Shown here: positions 8,953-17,700 of the stretch, one piece after another | Position numbering within the stretch: the stretch's first letter is position 1 | How the letters are laid out: each line of letters opens with the position of its first letter | NCBI RefSeq assembly: GCF_000092225.1 | Contig: NC_014158.1 | Location: 186,001 to 250,000, forward strand | Direction of reading: 5' to 3' | DNA from: Tsukamurella paurometabola DSM 20162 | GTDB taxonomy: Bacteria > Actinomycetota > Actinomycetes > Mycobacteriales > Mycobacteriaceae | Length of the DNA: 64,000 nucleotides | Notes under the pieces: model-generated | Told to the model about the DNA's origin: nothing | What the model saw: only the letters and a program-made list of their open reading frames with translations | Database searches by the model: none | Program-made: the position numbers and the translations under genes

Positions 8953-9345
8953 CTACGCAGCAGTCTCGCGGGCGCTCACCCGGCGCCGTGGAAGACCCGC
9001 CTCGACATTGTTGCCGTCGGCATCTCGGACGAAGGCGCCGTAGTACCCGGGGTGGTACTCGGGCCACAGCCGCGGCGCGTGCAGTGACTGCGCCCCCAGC
9101 TCCAGCGCGATCCGGTGGAATTCGTCCACGGTGGCGGCATCCGGTGCGGCGAAGGCGATGTGCGCCTCCCGATTCGACGTGCCCGCCGCGGCGCCCGAGA
9201 TCCAGAACACCGGTTGCTCGGTGCCGTACCCCACGGCCACGTCGAAGTCCATGAGCCGGCGTGCGCCCACTGTCGCGAGCACGCCGTCGTAGAACCGCTT
9301 CGCGGCGTCGAGGTCAGCGCAGTTGATGCCGAAATGGTCGATCAT
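8953..9345 (-). CDS. VOC (glyoxalase/bleomycin-resistance) superfamily protein
   Basis: A 130-residue single-domain VOC protein that begins MIDHFGINCADLDAAKRFYDGVL, the typical first beta-alpha-beta module with a potential metal-binding His. It ends with a YYGAFVRDADGNNVE module supplying the conserved Glu. Members bind a divalent metal and act as dioxygenases, isomerases or resistance proteins; the substrate is not deducible. It is flanked by the convergent CitE-like gene and by ptsI on the same strand, with no sign of functional linkage. Confidence 0.75.
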   Translation of the reverse strand: MIDHFGINCADLDAAKRFYDGVLATVGARRLMDFDVAVGYGTEQPVFWISGAAAGTSNREAHIAFAAPDAATVDEFHRIALELGAQSLHAPRLWPEYHPGYYGAFVRDADGNNVEAGLPRRRVSARETAA

Positions 9346-9427
9346 CGGTCGTCCCGTCGTCGTCGGGGAACCCGCTGCACCCCGTCGGTGATGGGTCTAC
9401 CACCGCCCGCCGACAACCGGCGCGGAA

Positions 9428-11104
9428 TCAGCTCAGCGCGCGGCGGGCCGCGTCCCGCGCCGCCTGCGGATCGGCGGAGGCGACGGCGGCCTCGGCGGCC
9501 CACCTGCACTGTTGCAGGGTCACTCCGCCGAGCCGGGCTCCCACCGCGGCGGCCGCGCCGGCGGCGCAGGACAGCGAGGTCACACCGAGCCCGACCAGGA
9601 CGCAGGCGAGTAGCGGATCGGCGGCGGCCTCGCCGCACACTCCGACGGGCTTTCCGGCGCCCGCACCGGCGTCGGCCGTCAGCCGGATCAACCGGAGCAC
9701 GGCGGGCTGCCAGGGATCGGTGAGCGCGGCGAGTTCGGAGCTCATCCGATCGGCGGCCATCGCGTACTGGGTGAGGTCGTTGGTGCCCACCGAGACGAAG
9801 TCCACCTCGGCGAGCACGGCTTCGGCGCACAGGGCGGCGGCGGGCACCTCGATCATCACGCCCGGCGTGAGGCCGCGAGCACGGCACTGTGCCGCGAAGG
9901 ATCGCGCCTCGGCGGCGGTCGCGATCATGGGCGCCATCACCCACGGCGCCTCTGCGGCCCCGGTGGCGGCCGCCGCGATCGCATCGAGCTGGCGTTCCAG
10001 GAGGCCGGGATCGGTTGCGGCGATGCGGATCCCGCGGATACCGAGCGCGGGGTTGTCCTCGTGCCCGTGGTCGATGAACTTCAGGGGCTTATCGGATCCG
10101 GCATCGAGGGTCCGGATCACCACCTTGCCGGCGGGAAAGGCGTCGATCACCTCGCGGTACAGCGCTTGCTGCTCATCGACCGAAGGCTCGTCGGCCCGGT
10201 TCAGGAAGGCGAGCTCGGTGCGGAACAGACCGACACCCTCCACCTGACGCTCGGCGGCGGTTCGCGCGCTGGGTCCGTCCTGAACGTTCGCCAGGATCGC
10301 GACAGCGGTCCCGTCGGACGTGCGACCGGGGCCGCGCCACCGCGCGACGTCCTCGGCCATCCGCATGGCCTCCGCGACCCGGGCCCTCGCCCCGTCGGCC
10401 GGCGGGGCGACGGTGACGGTGCCCTCGGCGCCATCCAGTAGTACCAGGGTCCCGGCCTCGACGGTGCCCGCCTCGGCCAGTCCGACGATGCAGGGAATCC
10501 CCAACTGCCGGGCGATGATCGCGGTGTGGCTGGTGGGTCCGCCGAGCCGGGTGCCGATGCCCACGACCAGCGCGGGGTCCAGCCCCGCAGTGTCGGCGGG
10601 CGCCAGGTCGTCGGCGAGCAGAACAGACGGTGCCGTCGGCGTCGGCACGCCGGGTTCGGGGCGGCCCAGGAGTTCGGCGAGCACCCGGTCGCGGACGTCG
10701 CGCAGGTCCGTCACGCGCTCAGCCATCAGGCCGCCGATCGTGGTGAACATATCCGCGAACTGTTCGGTCGCCGCCGCCACGGCGCCCTCCGCCGGCGAGC
10801 CGGAGCGGATGAGCTTTTCCGCGGCACTCAGCCACGCCTTGTCGGAGGCGAGCCCGGCGGTCGCGGCGAGGACCTCGGACGCGGCTCCGGTGGCCTGGGA
10901 GGCGCGCTCGCGCAGTCGCCCCGCCACCGTGCGCGCCGCGGAGGAGAGGCGCACGGCTTCCGCATCGCGCTCGGTCTCGGGGAGCTCGCCGCCGACGGCG
11001 GGGAGCTCCGGCCGTTCTCCGGGCCACATCACGGGGGCATAGGCCACGCCGGGCACCACGGCGGTGCCCGCGAGGACGGTGACGGTCGACTGCTGCGAAC
11101 TCAT
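9428..11104 (-). CDS. ptsI: Phosphoenolpyruvate-protein phosphotransferase (PTS enzyme I)
   Basis: A 558-residue enzyme I that takes phosphate from PEP and passes it to HPr. The phospho-histidine motif is in GGPTSHTAIIARQLGIPCIVG, and the C-terminal PEP-binding domain contains the reactive Cys in GVCGEAAADP. I place the start at ATG 11104 (MSSQQSTVTVLAG), which matches family length. A -10 box (TAATCT, 11112-11117) ends 7 nt upstream, implying a leaderless mRNA; longer upstream frame overlaps the divergent deoR gene and is not coding. It is divergent from the fructose operon, so both are likely controlled from the shared 102-bp AT-rich interval. Confidence 0.93.
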   Translation of the reverse strand: MSSQQSTVTVLAGTAVVPGVAYAPVMWPGERPELPAVGGELPETERDAEAVRLSSAARTVAGRLRERASQATGAASEVLAATAGLASDKAWLSAAEKLIRSGSPAEGAVAAATEQFADMFTTIGGLMAERVTDLRDVRDRVLAELLGRPEPGVPTPTAPSVLLADDLAPADTAGLDPALVVGIGTRLGGPTSHTAIIARQLGIPCIVGLAEAGTVEAGTLVLLDGAEGTVTVAPPADGARARVAEAMRMAEDVARWRGPGRTSDGTAVAILANVQDGPSARTAAERQVEGVGLFRTELAFLNRADEPSVDEQQALYREVIDAFPAGKVVIRTLDAGSDKPLKFIDHGHEDNPALGIRGIRIAATDPGLLERQLDAIAAAATGAAEAPWVMAPMIATAAEARSFAAQCRARGLTPGVMIEVPAAALCAEAVLAEVDFVSVGTNDLTQYAMAADRMSSELAALTDPWQPAVLRLIRLTADAGAGAGKPVGVCGEAAADPLLACVLVGLGVTSLSCAAGAAAAVGARLGGVTLQQCRWAAEAAVASADPQAARDAARRALS

Positions 11105-11111
11105 GTGACCC

Positions 11112-11139
11112 AGATTACGAAATCTGCTTGACTTGTCAA
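11112..11139 (-). promoter_or_regulatory. ptsI promoter (leaderless)
   Basis: On the minus strand, consensus TTGACA (11134-11139), a 16-base spacer and TAATCT (11112-11117) place the transcription start on the A of the ptsI ATG. The AT-rich interval 11105-11206 is also the likely binding site for the DeoR-type regulator. Confidence 0.75.
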
Positions 11140-11206
11140 CACAAACAGGCGTAAAAACAGAAAAATCAAATGCAAAACCACATAGACAAATCGGTTCGGA
11201 GGGGCG

Positions 11207-11977
11207 ATGTACGCGGAGGAACGGCAGCGCGCGATCAGTGATCTGGTCGCAGCCCGCGGGCGTGCCTCGGTCACCGAACTGGCCGAGCGCTACGACGTCA
11301 CACCGGAGACGGTGCGCCGCGACCTCGACGCATTGGAGCGGCTCGGTGGAGTGCGCCGGGTGCACGGCGGTGTGGTCGCCGCGGGTGTACTCGCCGGGGC
11401 CGAATCCGGCGTGGGGGAACGCGAGGTGCTCAGTGCCGAGGCCAAGCGCGCCATCGGCGAGGCGGCCCGCGCCTTCCTGCCGCCAGCTGGCGGGTCGGTG
11501 CTGTTCGACGCAGGCACCACCACCATCGCCGCCGCCCGCGAGATCCCCGCCGGTCACCGGCTCGCCGCGGTCACCAATTCGCTCGCCGTCGCGACGACGC
11601 TCGCGGGACGCGACGGGGTCGAGCTGCGCATGCTCGGCGGCCGGATCCGCGGCCTCACTCAGGCTGCCGTCGGCGCCGGCACCGTCGCCGAGATCGCCGG
11701 CCTGCACGCCGATGTCGCCTTCCTCGGCACCAACGGCCTCAGTGCGCGGCGCGGCCTCTCGACCCCGGATGCCGAGGAGGCCGCGGTGAAGTCGGCCCTG
11801 CTCAATGCCGCCGATGTGGTGGTGCTGCTCGCCGATGCCAGCAAGTTCGACCACGAGAGCCTGGTCTCGGTCGGAGCCCTGGACCGGATCGATGCGCTCG
11901 TGACCGACGTCGCTCCCGTCGGTGAACTCGGAGCCGCACTCGCCGAGCACGATGTCACGGTGGTGGTCGCCCCGTGA
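11207..11977 (+). CDS. DeoR/GlpR-family transcriptional regulator of the fructose PTS
   Basis: A 256-residue regulator with an N-terminal DeoR winged helix-turn-helix (TELAERYDVTPETVRRDLDALERLGGVRRVHGG, about residues 20-55). Its C-terminal sugar-phosphate sensor domain contains the family motifs FDAGTTT and ADASKF. It probably represses the pts genes until fructose-1-phosphate accumulates, as known for actinobacterial FruR. The ATG follows a GGAGGGG site; its stop overlaps the fruK start by 4 bases, so it heads the operon. Confidence 0.88.
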   Translation: MYAEERQRAISDLVAARGRASVTELAERYDVTPETVRRDLDALERLGGVRRVHGGVVAAGVLAGAESGVGEREVLSAEAKRAIGEAARAFLPPAGGSVLFDAGTTTIAAAREIPAGHRLAAVTNSLAVATTLAGRDGVELRMLGGRIRGLTQAAVGAGTVAEIAGLHADVAFLGTNGLSARRGLSTPDAEEAAVKSALLNAADVVVLLADASKFDHESLVSVGALDRIDALVTDVAPVGELGAALAEHDVTVVVAP

Positions 11978-12945
11978 TCGTCACCGTGACCGCCAACCCC
12001 AGTCTCGATCGGCTCATCGCGCTCGGCGCACCTCTGCGACGCGGTGCCGTGCACCGCGCCGAGGCCACCGTCGCGGACCCTGGTGGCAAGGGCGTCAACG
12101 TCTCTCGTGCGGTGCATGTCGCCGGTGAGCCCACTGTCGCCGTGCTGCCGGCCGATGCCGGCGACCCGCTCCTGCTCGCACTCGGACGCCTGGGCGTACC
12201 GGCCCGCGCCGTTCCGTCGGGGTGCGAGATACGCAGCAACATCACCATCGCCGAACCCGACGGCACCACGACCAAACTCAACTCCCCGGGCGCTGAACTC
12301 GGCCCGGCGGTGGCCCGCGCTCTGGAGGACGCGATCGTCGCCGCCGCCGACGGTGCAGCCTGGGTGGCGCTCTGTGGTTCGCTCCCACCCGGGCTGCCCG
12401 ACGACTGGTACGCACGGATCGTGGAGCGTCTGGCCGGCGGCCCGCGGATCGCCGTCGACACCTCGGGGCCGGCGCTCGCGGCCGTCGCCGATGCCGGCGT
12501 GGACCTACTCAAGCCCAATGCCGAGGAACTGGCCGAGCTGGTGGGTGTCGGCGATCAGGATTTCGAACATCGGGTCGCGGCAGGCGATCTCGAAGCAGCG
12601 CGAGTGGCCGCCGAAGAGCTGCACCGCAGGTCGGGCGCCGCAGTCCTGGCGACCCTCGGCGCCGCCGGGGCCCTATTGGTGGACGGCGGCACCTGGTTCG
12701 CGACCCCACCGCCGACCACCGTGCGGAGCACCGTGGGCGCCGGCGACAGCGCGCTGGCCGGCTACCTACTCGGTCACACCGCAGGCGAGCCCGCTCCCGC
12801 ACGCCTGCGGCTGGCCGTGGCCTACGGATCGGCTGCCGCCGCACTTCCCGGTACCCGCGCACCCCGCCCCGACCAACTCGCCACCGCCGACGTGCGGCTG
12901 CGCCCGCTCGAGACCGCCTCGCCAGAAGAACCGGAGACATCATGA
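11974..12945 (+). CDS. fruK: 1-phosphofructokinase
   Basis: A 323-residue PfkB-family kinase that converts fructose-1-phosphate to fructose-1,6-bisphosphate. It has the PfkB signatures GGKGVNVSRA near the N-terminus and GAGDSALAGYL near the C-terminus, with the catalytic Asp in the latter. It starts at GTG 11974, overlapping the deoR stop, and its stop overlaps the fruA ATG by 4 bases. The tight coupling supports a single deoR-fruK-fruA transcript. Confidence 0.92.
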   Translation: MIVTVTANPSLDRLIALGAPLRRGAVHRAEATVADPGGKGVNVSRAVHVAGEPTVAVLPADAGDPLLLALGRLGVPARAVPSGCEIRSNITIAEPDGTTTKLNSPGAELGPAVARALEDAIVAAADGAAWVALCGSLPPGLPDDWYARIVERLAGGPRIAVDTSGPALAAVADAGVDLLKPNAEELAELVGVGDQDFEHRVAAGDLEAARVAAEELHRRSGAAVLATLGAAGALLVDGGTWFATPPPTTVRSTVGAGDSALAGYLLGHTAGEPAPARLRLAVAYGSAAAALPGTRAPRPDQLATADVRLRPLETASPEEPETS

Positions 12946-14963
12946 CCGAACCGATCATCACGCCCGAACTGGTGGCGCTCGATATCGCGGCCGGAACCGA
13001 GAAGTCGGAGGTGATCGGCTATCTCGCGCACCGCATCGCCGAGGCCGGCCGTGCCCACGCGGTCGATGCGCTGATCGAGGCGGCCCTGGCCCGTGAGGGC
13101 CAGTCCGCCACCGGACTGCCCGGCGGCATCGCGATCCCGCACTGCCGTACCGCGTCCGTGACCGCAGCGAGCCTGGCCTTCGCTCGGCTCGATCCGCGGG
13201 TCGACTTCGGTGCGCCCGACGGTCCGGCCGATCTGGTGTTCCTCATCGCAGCGAGGGAATCCGGTGGCTCCCAGCACATGAAACTGCTCAGCGCCCTGGC
13301 CCGCGCGCTGGTGCGCCCCGAGTTCGTGGCCTCCCTCCGCACCGCGAGTACGCCCGAGGAGGTGGTCGCGCTCGTCGACGAGGTGATCACACCCGCATCG
13401 CCCGCGCCGAAGCCCGCTCCCGCCGATCCTCCTGCCGCTCCTCCCGCCAAGAGGCCTGCGGTGATCGCGATCACCGCGTGTCCCACCGGGATCGCACACA
13501 CCTACATGGCCGCCGATGCCCTGAAACTCGCCGCCGAGCGCGCCGGCGTCGACCTGACCGTCGAGACGCAGGGCTCCTCCGGATCCAGCCCGCTCTCGGC
13601 GCAGACCATCGCCGAGGCCGGCGCCGTCATCTTCGCCACGGATGTGGGCGTCAAGGGACGCGAGCGGTTCGCGGGCAAACCCGTCGTCACTTCGGGTGTC
13701 AAGCGCGGCATCAACGAACCCGATGCGATGATCGCGGAAGCGGTGGCCGCCGCGTCGGATCCGCGGGCCGCCATCGTCGACGGCGATGCAGCCACGACCG
13801 CGGAATCGGCACCCGCACACGCGGGCCTCGGCGGAGAGCTCAAGCGCGCCTTGCTCACCGGCGTCAGCTATATGATCCCGTTCGTCGCTGCCGGAGGCCT
13901 GCTGATGGCCCTGGGCTTCCTCATGGCGGGCTACGAGATCGGTAGCGAACACGGATCCGACGGTGTGTCCAACGGCGCCTACTTCGCGCTCCACAATTCG
14001 CTGTGGAACCTGCCCGACGGCGGAATGCTGCAGTATCTCGGCGGCGTGAGCTTCGCGATCGGTCAGGCCGCGATGACGCTGATGGTCCCGGTGCTCGCCG
14101 GTTACATCGCCTATGCGATCGCCGACCGTCCCGGTCTGGCACCGGGATTCGTCGCGGGCGTGCTCGCCGGCACCGTGGGCGCCGGTTTCATCGGCGGTGT
14201 GGTCGGCGGCCTGCTCGCCGGTGTGGTCGCGCTCTGGCTCAGCCGGATCCCGTTGCCGCAATGGGCCCGCGGCCTGCAGCCGGTGGTGATCATCCCGCTC
14301 CTCGGCACACTGATCACGGGCGGCCTGATGTACATGGTGCTGGCCGGCCCGTTGCGTTGGGTGAACGAATCGATGACCAGCGCCCTCAACGGCATGAGCG
14401 GCAGCAGCAAGATCGCGCTCGGCGCGGTCCTCGGCCTGATGATGTGCTTCGACCTGGGCGGACCGGTGAACAAGGCCGCGTACGCCTTCGGCGTCGCCGG
14501 AATCGGTCTCAGCACGGCGGGGGTGCCGCAGTGGGAGATCATGGCCGCGGTGATGGCCGCGGGTATGGTGCCGCCGCTCGCGTTGGCGCTGGCCACCTTC
14601 GTGCGCCCGGGGCTGTTCACCGAGCCCGAGCGCGAGAACGGCAAGGCGGCCTTGCCGCTCGGCCTGTGTTTCATCTCCGAGGGCGCCATCCCGTTCGCCG
14701 CGGCCGACCCGCTCCGAGTGATCCCGACCATGATGCTCGGTGGTGCCGTGACCGGTGGGCTGTCGATGGCCCTCAGCGCGCAGCTGCGCGCCCCGCACGG
14801 CGGCGTCTTCGTGATGTTCGCGACCAACGGCACGTGGTGGAAGTTCCTCGTCGCGCTCGCGGTCGGCGTGATCGTCAGCGCTGCCGCCGTCGTGACCGCC
14901 AAGGCGGTGTGGCGTCGCGACGCTCCGGTCGAATCGCCGCAGCCCGCAGCCGTCGCCGCGTAA
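12942..14963 (+). CDS. fruA: Fructose PTS transporter subunit IIABC
   Basis: A 673-residue fused permease. The EIIA domain (about 1-150) contains the phospho-His in GGIAIPHCRT. A Pro/Ala linker leads to EIIB (about 165-265) with the phospho-Cys in ITACPTGIAHTYMAADAL. The multi-spanning EIIC membrane domain occupies about 300-660. It imports fructose and phosphorylates it to fructose-1-phosphate, the FruK substrate. The A-B-C order within one chain is usual for actinobacteria. It is translationally coupled to fruK. Confidence 0.93.
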   Translation: MTEPIITPELVALDIAAGTEKSEVIGYLAHRIAEAGRAHAVDALIEAALAREGQSATGLPGGIAIPHCRTASVTAASLAFARLDPRVDFGAPDGPADLVFLIAARESGGSQHMKLLSALARALVRPEFVASLRTASTPEEVVALVDEVITPASPAPKPAPADPPAAPPAKRPAVIAITACPTGIAHTYMAADALKLAAERAGVDLTVETQGSSGSSPLSAQTIAEAGAVIFATDVGVKGRERFAGKPVVTSGVKRGINEPDAMIAEAVAAASDPRAAIVDGDAATTAESAPAHAGLGGELKRALLTGVSYMIPFVAAGGLLMALGFLMAGYEIGSEHGSDGVSNGAYFALHNSLWNLPDGGMLQYLGGVSFAIGQAAMTLMVPVLAGYIAYAIADRPGLAPGFVAGVLAGTVGAGFIGGVVGGLLAGVVALWLSRIPLPQWARGLQPVVIIPLLGTLITGGLMYMVLAGPLRWVNESMTSALNGMSGSSKIALGAVLGLMMCFDLGGPVNKAAYAFGVAGIGLSTAGVPQWEIMAAVMAAGMVPPLALALATFVRPGLFTEPERENGKAALPLGLCFISEGAIPFAAADPLRVIPTMMLGGAVTGGLSMALSAQLRAPHGGVFVMFATNGTWWKFLVALAVGVIVSAAAVVTAKAVWRRDAPVESPQPAAVAA

Positions 14964-15025
14964 TACTGGACCCGCATCCGGTGGCGACCCGCCGCCGGCC
15001 ATCACCCACCCACGAGGAGATCCCC

Positions 15026-15283
15026 ATGCCCAGCACCACCGTCACCGTCGGATCGGCCGTCGGCCTGCACGCGCGACCGGCCGCGGTGATCGCGAATGCG
15101 GTCAACGAGTCCGGGCACGATGTGACCCTGTCCGTGGCGGGCGGCGATCCGGTGGACGCCGGCTCGGCACTGATGATCATGACGCTCGGCGCGGAGCAAG
15201 GGGTCGAGGTCACCGTCGAATCGGGCGATCAGGCCACGGTGGACGCGATCGCCGCATTGGTGGCCCAGGACCTCGACGCGTAG
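15026..15283 (+). CDS. ptsH: Phosphocarrier protein HPr
   Basis: An 85-residue HPr with the phospho-His in GLHARPAA. It accepts phosphate from enzyme I and hands it to the EIIA domain of FruA. ATG 15026 follows a GAGGAGA site; 62 bases separate it from fruA. All components of a working fructose PTS are thus in this locus. Confidence 0.93.
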   Translation: MPSTTVTVGSAVGLHARPAAVIANAVNESGHDVTLSVAGGDPVDAGSALMIMTLGAEQGVEVTVESGDQATVDAIAALVAQDLDA

Positions 15284-15302
15284 CCCTTTCCGGCTGCCGG
15301 GG

Positions 15303-15929
15303 TCAGGATGCGGGTGCGATGCAGTAGCTCACCGGCTGCGGCGCCGGGTAGTTCAGCGCGGCCGTTCCGCGGCAGTTGAGCGGGCCGCCGGAGGCGCGTT
15401 CGGTCACGCGCACCACGTTCGCGGGTGCGGCGCCGCCGAGTCCGGTCGGGCAGGTCACGGGGCGGATGTCCGTAGTGGCGGATTGATCCGGGCGCACCTG
15501 GTAGCAATTGCCGAGTGTCATGTTCGGCACCACGCACAGGGTGGCGCCCTCGGATTCGACCCGGGCGTAACTGCCGAGGCTGCACGCGGTCTTCGCGGCC
15601 ACCTTCTCGGCGACGGAGAAGGTCATGCCGGTTGCGTCGCAGCCTGCGCGGTCGGCCTTGCCGTCGGAGACGGTGACGCAGTCGCCCACCTCCACGGCGC
15701 TGACGTTCGAGATCGCGGGGCCGGCCGGCTTGACGCCGAGCAGCAGCACGGCGGCGCCCACGATGACGACGGCGATGAGTCCCGAGTAGACGACGGAGGT
15801 TAGCACTCGCCAGCCGGTGGTGGGTCGCACCTCGTCGATGCCGCCGCGCAGCCGGCCCATCGCCGCGTCGCAGCGCCGGCGGAGCGCCGCGAGGCGGGGC
15901 TGCGCGTGCTCGAAGATCTGGGTGGACAT
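15303..15929 (-). CDS. LppU-like membrane-anchored extracytoplasmic protein
   Basis: A 208-residue protein with a cytoplasmic N-terminus of about 55 residues, one membrane segment (VVYSGLIAVVIVGAAVLLLG), and an exported Cys-rich domain. The exported part has the pattern GDCV...C...C...LCVVPNM..GNCY, which I associate with the LppU-like family of mycolata, although here it is anchored by a transmembrane helix rather than a lipid. The function is unknown. I chose ATG 15929 because a TAAGAT -10 box lies 7 nt upstream (15937-15942), suggesting a leaderless transcript. Confidence 0.6.
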   Translation of the reverse strand: MSTQIFEHAQPRLAALRRRCDAAMGRLRGGIDEVRPTTGWRVLTSVVYSGLIAVVIVGAAVLLLGVKPAGPAISNVSAVEVGDCVTVSDGKADRAGCDATGMTFSVAEKVAAKTACSLGSYARVESEGATLCVVPNMTLGNCYQVRPDQSATTDIRPVTCPTGLGGAAPANVVRVTERASGGPLNCRGTAALNYPAPQPVSYCIAPAS

Positions 15930-15936
15930 AGTCTCA

Positions 15937-15942
15937 ATCTTA
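15937..15942 (-). promoter_or_regulatory. Leaderless -10 box
   Basis: TAAGAT on the minus strand, 7 nt before the ATG of the LppU-like gene. The -35 region is weak. Confidence 0.5.
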
Positions 15943-16024
15943 ACTTGAGACTCACCAGTTAACACAAGTCTCATCTTTCACAGCGTTTCGGCGTGGTCCG
16001 GCGCTGTGCCGTACCTGCGCTGAC

Positions 16025-16030
16025 TAGGCT
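16025..16030 (+). promoter_or_regulatory. Leaderless -10 box
   Basis: TAGGCT lies 6 nt before the ATG of the 2-hydroxyacid dehydrogenase gene and no ribosome-binding site is present. Confidence 0.5.
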
Positions 16031-16036
16031 TTGCTC

Positions 16037-16954
16037 ATGCCACAGGACGGACCCGTCATCGCCGTAGGCCCCACCCCGGATCCGGAGTTCGATGCCGCCA
16101 TCACCCGCGGTGGCGGTGTCCCGGGACCGCTCGCCGGTGCCGAGGGCCTGGTGTGGATCGATTCCACGACGGTCCCCACCGACATCCCGGATTCGGTGCG
16201 CTGGGTGCAACTGCCCTTCGCCGGGATCGAGAACTTCGTGGGGTCGGGACTGCTGGAGCACTACCCCGGCATCACCTTCTCCTCGGCTGCCGGCGCCTAC
16301 AGCACCACCGTCGCCGAACACGCGCTCTCTCTGCTGCTCGCGGGCGTCCGTGGTCTGTGGCACCGGGAAAGCGAGTGGGATGCGAAGGGCGCCGCCCCGC
16401 GCGTCGGCCTGCTCGGCGGCTCCACCGTGGCCATCGTCGGCGCCGGCGGCATCGGCCGCGACCTGGCGCCGCAGTTGCGCGCCCTCGGTGTCAGCGTGAT
16501 CGCCGTGAACCGTTCCGGGAGCGATGTGACCGGCGCCGTGGTGGTCACCGCTGACAAGCTCGACGAGGTGTGGTCGCAGGTCGACCACGTGGTGTTGGCG
16601 GCTCCCGCCACCGCCGAGACCAGGTCGCTGGTCGACGCCTCGGTGCTGGCCCAGCTCAAGCCGCACTCCTGGGTGATCAACGTGGCCCGTGGCGCGCTGA
16701 TCGACACCGATGCCCTGGTCGATGCGTTGCGCCGGGGCGCGATCGGTGGCGTGGGTCTCGACGTGACCGATCCGGAGCCGTTGCCCGGCGACCACCCGCT
16801 CTGGTCGATCCCCAATGCGATCATCACGCCGCACGTGGCGAATCCGCCGCAGCACCTGCGGCCCGCCCTGCTCGACCGGGTGGAGATCAACGTGCGCCGG
16901 GTCGCCAACGGCCTGCAGCCGCTCGCGGTGGTCGATCGCGCCAAGGGCTACTGA
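16037..16954 (+). CDS. D-isomer-specific 2-hydroxyacid dehydrogenase
   Basis: A 305-residue NAD(P)-dependent dehydrogenase. The cofactor domain has GAGGIG and the catalytic set is recognisable: Arg in NVARGALIDT, Glu in GVGLDVTDPEPLPGDHPLW, His in IITPHVANP. It reduces or oxidises a 2-keto/2-hydroxy acid; specificity is not deducible. It was annotated from ATG 16037, which sits behind a leaderless-type -10 box. The following MarR gene starts on the last base of its stop codon, so they are cotranscribed. Confidence 0.88.
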   Translation: MPQDGPVIAVGPTPDPEFDAAITRGGGVPGPLAGAEGLVWIDSTTVPTDIPDSVRWVQLPFAGIENFVGSGLLEHYPGITFSSAAGAYSTTVAEHALSLLLAGVRGLWHRESEWDAKGAAPRVGLLGGSTVAIVGAGGIGRDLAPQLRALGVSVIAVNRSGSDVTGAVVVTADKLDEVWSQVDHVVLAAPATAETRSLVDASVLAQLKPHSWVINVARGALIDTDALVDALRRGAIGGVGLDVTDPEPLPGDHPLWSIPNAIITPHVANPPQHLRPALLDRVEINVRRVANGLQPLAVVDRAKGY

Positions 16955-17472
16955 TGCCCGGCGCCGACGGTGCCACGCCCGGCCCCGCCACACGCGACGA
17001 CATCGACCTCATCATCCGCGGCATGGTCGGCTTCGCCAAGCGCATCCGCAGCGAGGCGCGGTTTCTGCACTCCGAGGTCTCCTACGTCGACTTCACCCTG
17101 CTCTTCGTGCTCAACGAGACTCCCGGCCTTCGTGCCGTCGACCTCGCAGAGGCCGTATCCATCGACAAGTCCACCGCGAGCCGCCAGCTCGCCAGCCTGG
17201 AACGGCGCGGTCTGATCCGGCGCGACTCCGTTCCCAGCAGCCCGCGCTCGCGGTCGCTGCGGCTCACCGAGCGGGCGGAATCGGTGTTGGCCGACACCGA
17301 CCGGGAATGGCGCCGTCGGATCGAGGAGCGGACCGCGGACTGGCCAGCCGAAGACGTGCGCGCGTTCGCCACCCTCATCGACCGCTACATGGACACCGAG
17401 CTCCCGGGAGATGCAGCGGAGCCGGGACTTTCGGGCCGCAGTGACGCGGGTCACCAACCTACTGGGCAGTAA
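16954..17472 (+). CDS. MarR-family transcriptional regulator
   Basis: A 172-residue MarR-type winged-helix protein; the DNA-binding segment is LRAVDLAEAVSIDKSTASRQLASLERRGLIRRD followed by a wing. There is no obvious redox-sensing Cys. Its ATG overlaps the stop of the dehydrogenase by one base, so it probably regulates that operon or itself. Confidence 0.82.
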   Translation: MPGADGATPGPATRDDIDLIIRGMVGFAKRIRSEARFLHSEVSYVDFTLLFVLNETPGLRAVDLAEAVSIDKSTASRQLASLERRGLIRRDSVPSSPRSRSLRLTERAESVLADTDREWRRRIEERTADWPAEDVRAFATLIDRYMDTELPGDAAEPGLSGRSDAGHQPTGQ

Positions 17473-17624
17473 GTTCATGCGTGCTATGGTCAGCCCACTG
17501 TTCTGAGCATGGGCGGCCCACGTAGCCACCGCGATGTCCGGCGAACCCGGGCGCCCCGCGGACCCACCCCCGTTCACACCGTCGCGGGGGCGGGCGCACG
17601 CGTGAGGTCGTGCGAGCCGGAACT

Positions 17625-17649
17625 CCGGACCGTAGGCCCTGCGGTCCGG
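17625..17649 (+). promoter_or_regulatory. Leader hairpin upstream of pntA
   Basis: CCGGACCG (17625-17632) pairs perfectly with CGGTCCGG (17642-17649) across a 9-nt loop, 21 nt before the micro-ORF that overlaps pntA. It may be an attenuator or an mRNA-stabilising element. Confidence 0.4.
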
Positions 17650-17670
17650 CAGGGACGACAAGGAACGAAC

Positions 17671-17700
17671 ATGAATGTCGGTGTGGTGATGAGCGCATGA
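17671..17700 (+). CDS. Nine-codon leader ORF overlapping pntA
   Basis: ATG 17671 encodes MNVGVVMSA and stops at 17698-17700; the pntA ATG begins at 17697, giving an ATGA overlap. An AAGGA site lies 6 nt upstream of the micro-ORF, whereas pntA itself has no ribosome-binding site. It therefore may act to couple ribosomes onto pntA. It is too short to recognise any product function. Confidence 0.4.
   Translation: MNVGVVMSA

Noticed and set aside
9428-11950. Extension of ptsI upstream of 11104 to 11950
   Set aside because: The extra 280 residues are antisense to deoR, and the promoter and family N-terminus both point to 11104.
12822-15005. Open frame of 727 codons antisense to fruA
   Set aside because: It mirrors the codon structure of fruA/fruK, is rich in His/Arg/Gly/Asp without any domain, and has no plausible start signal; long antisense frames are expected at this GC content.
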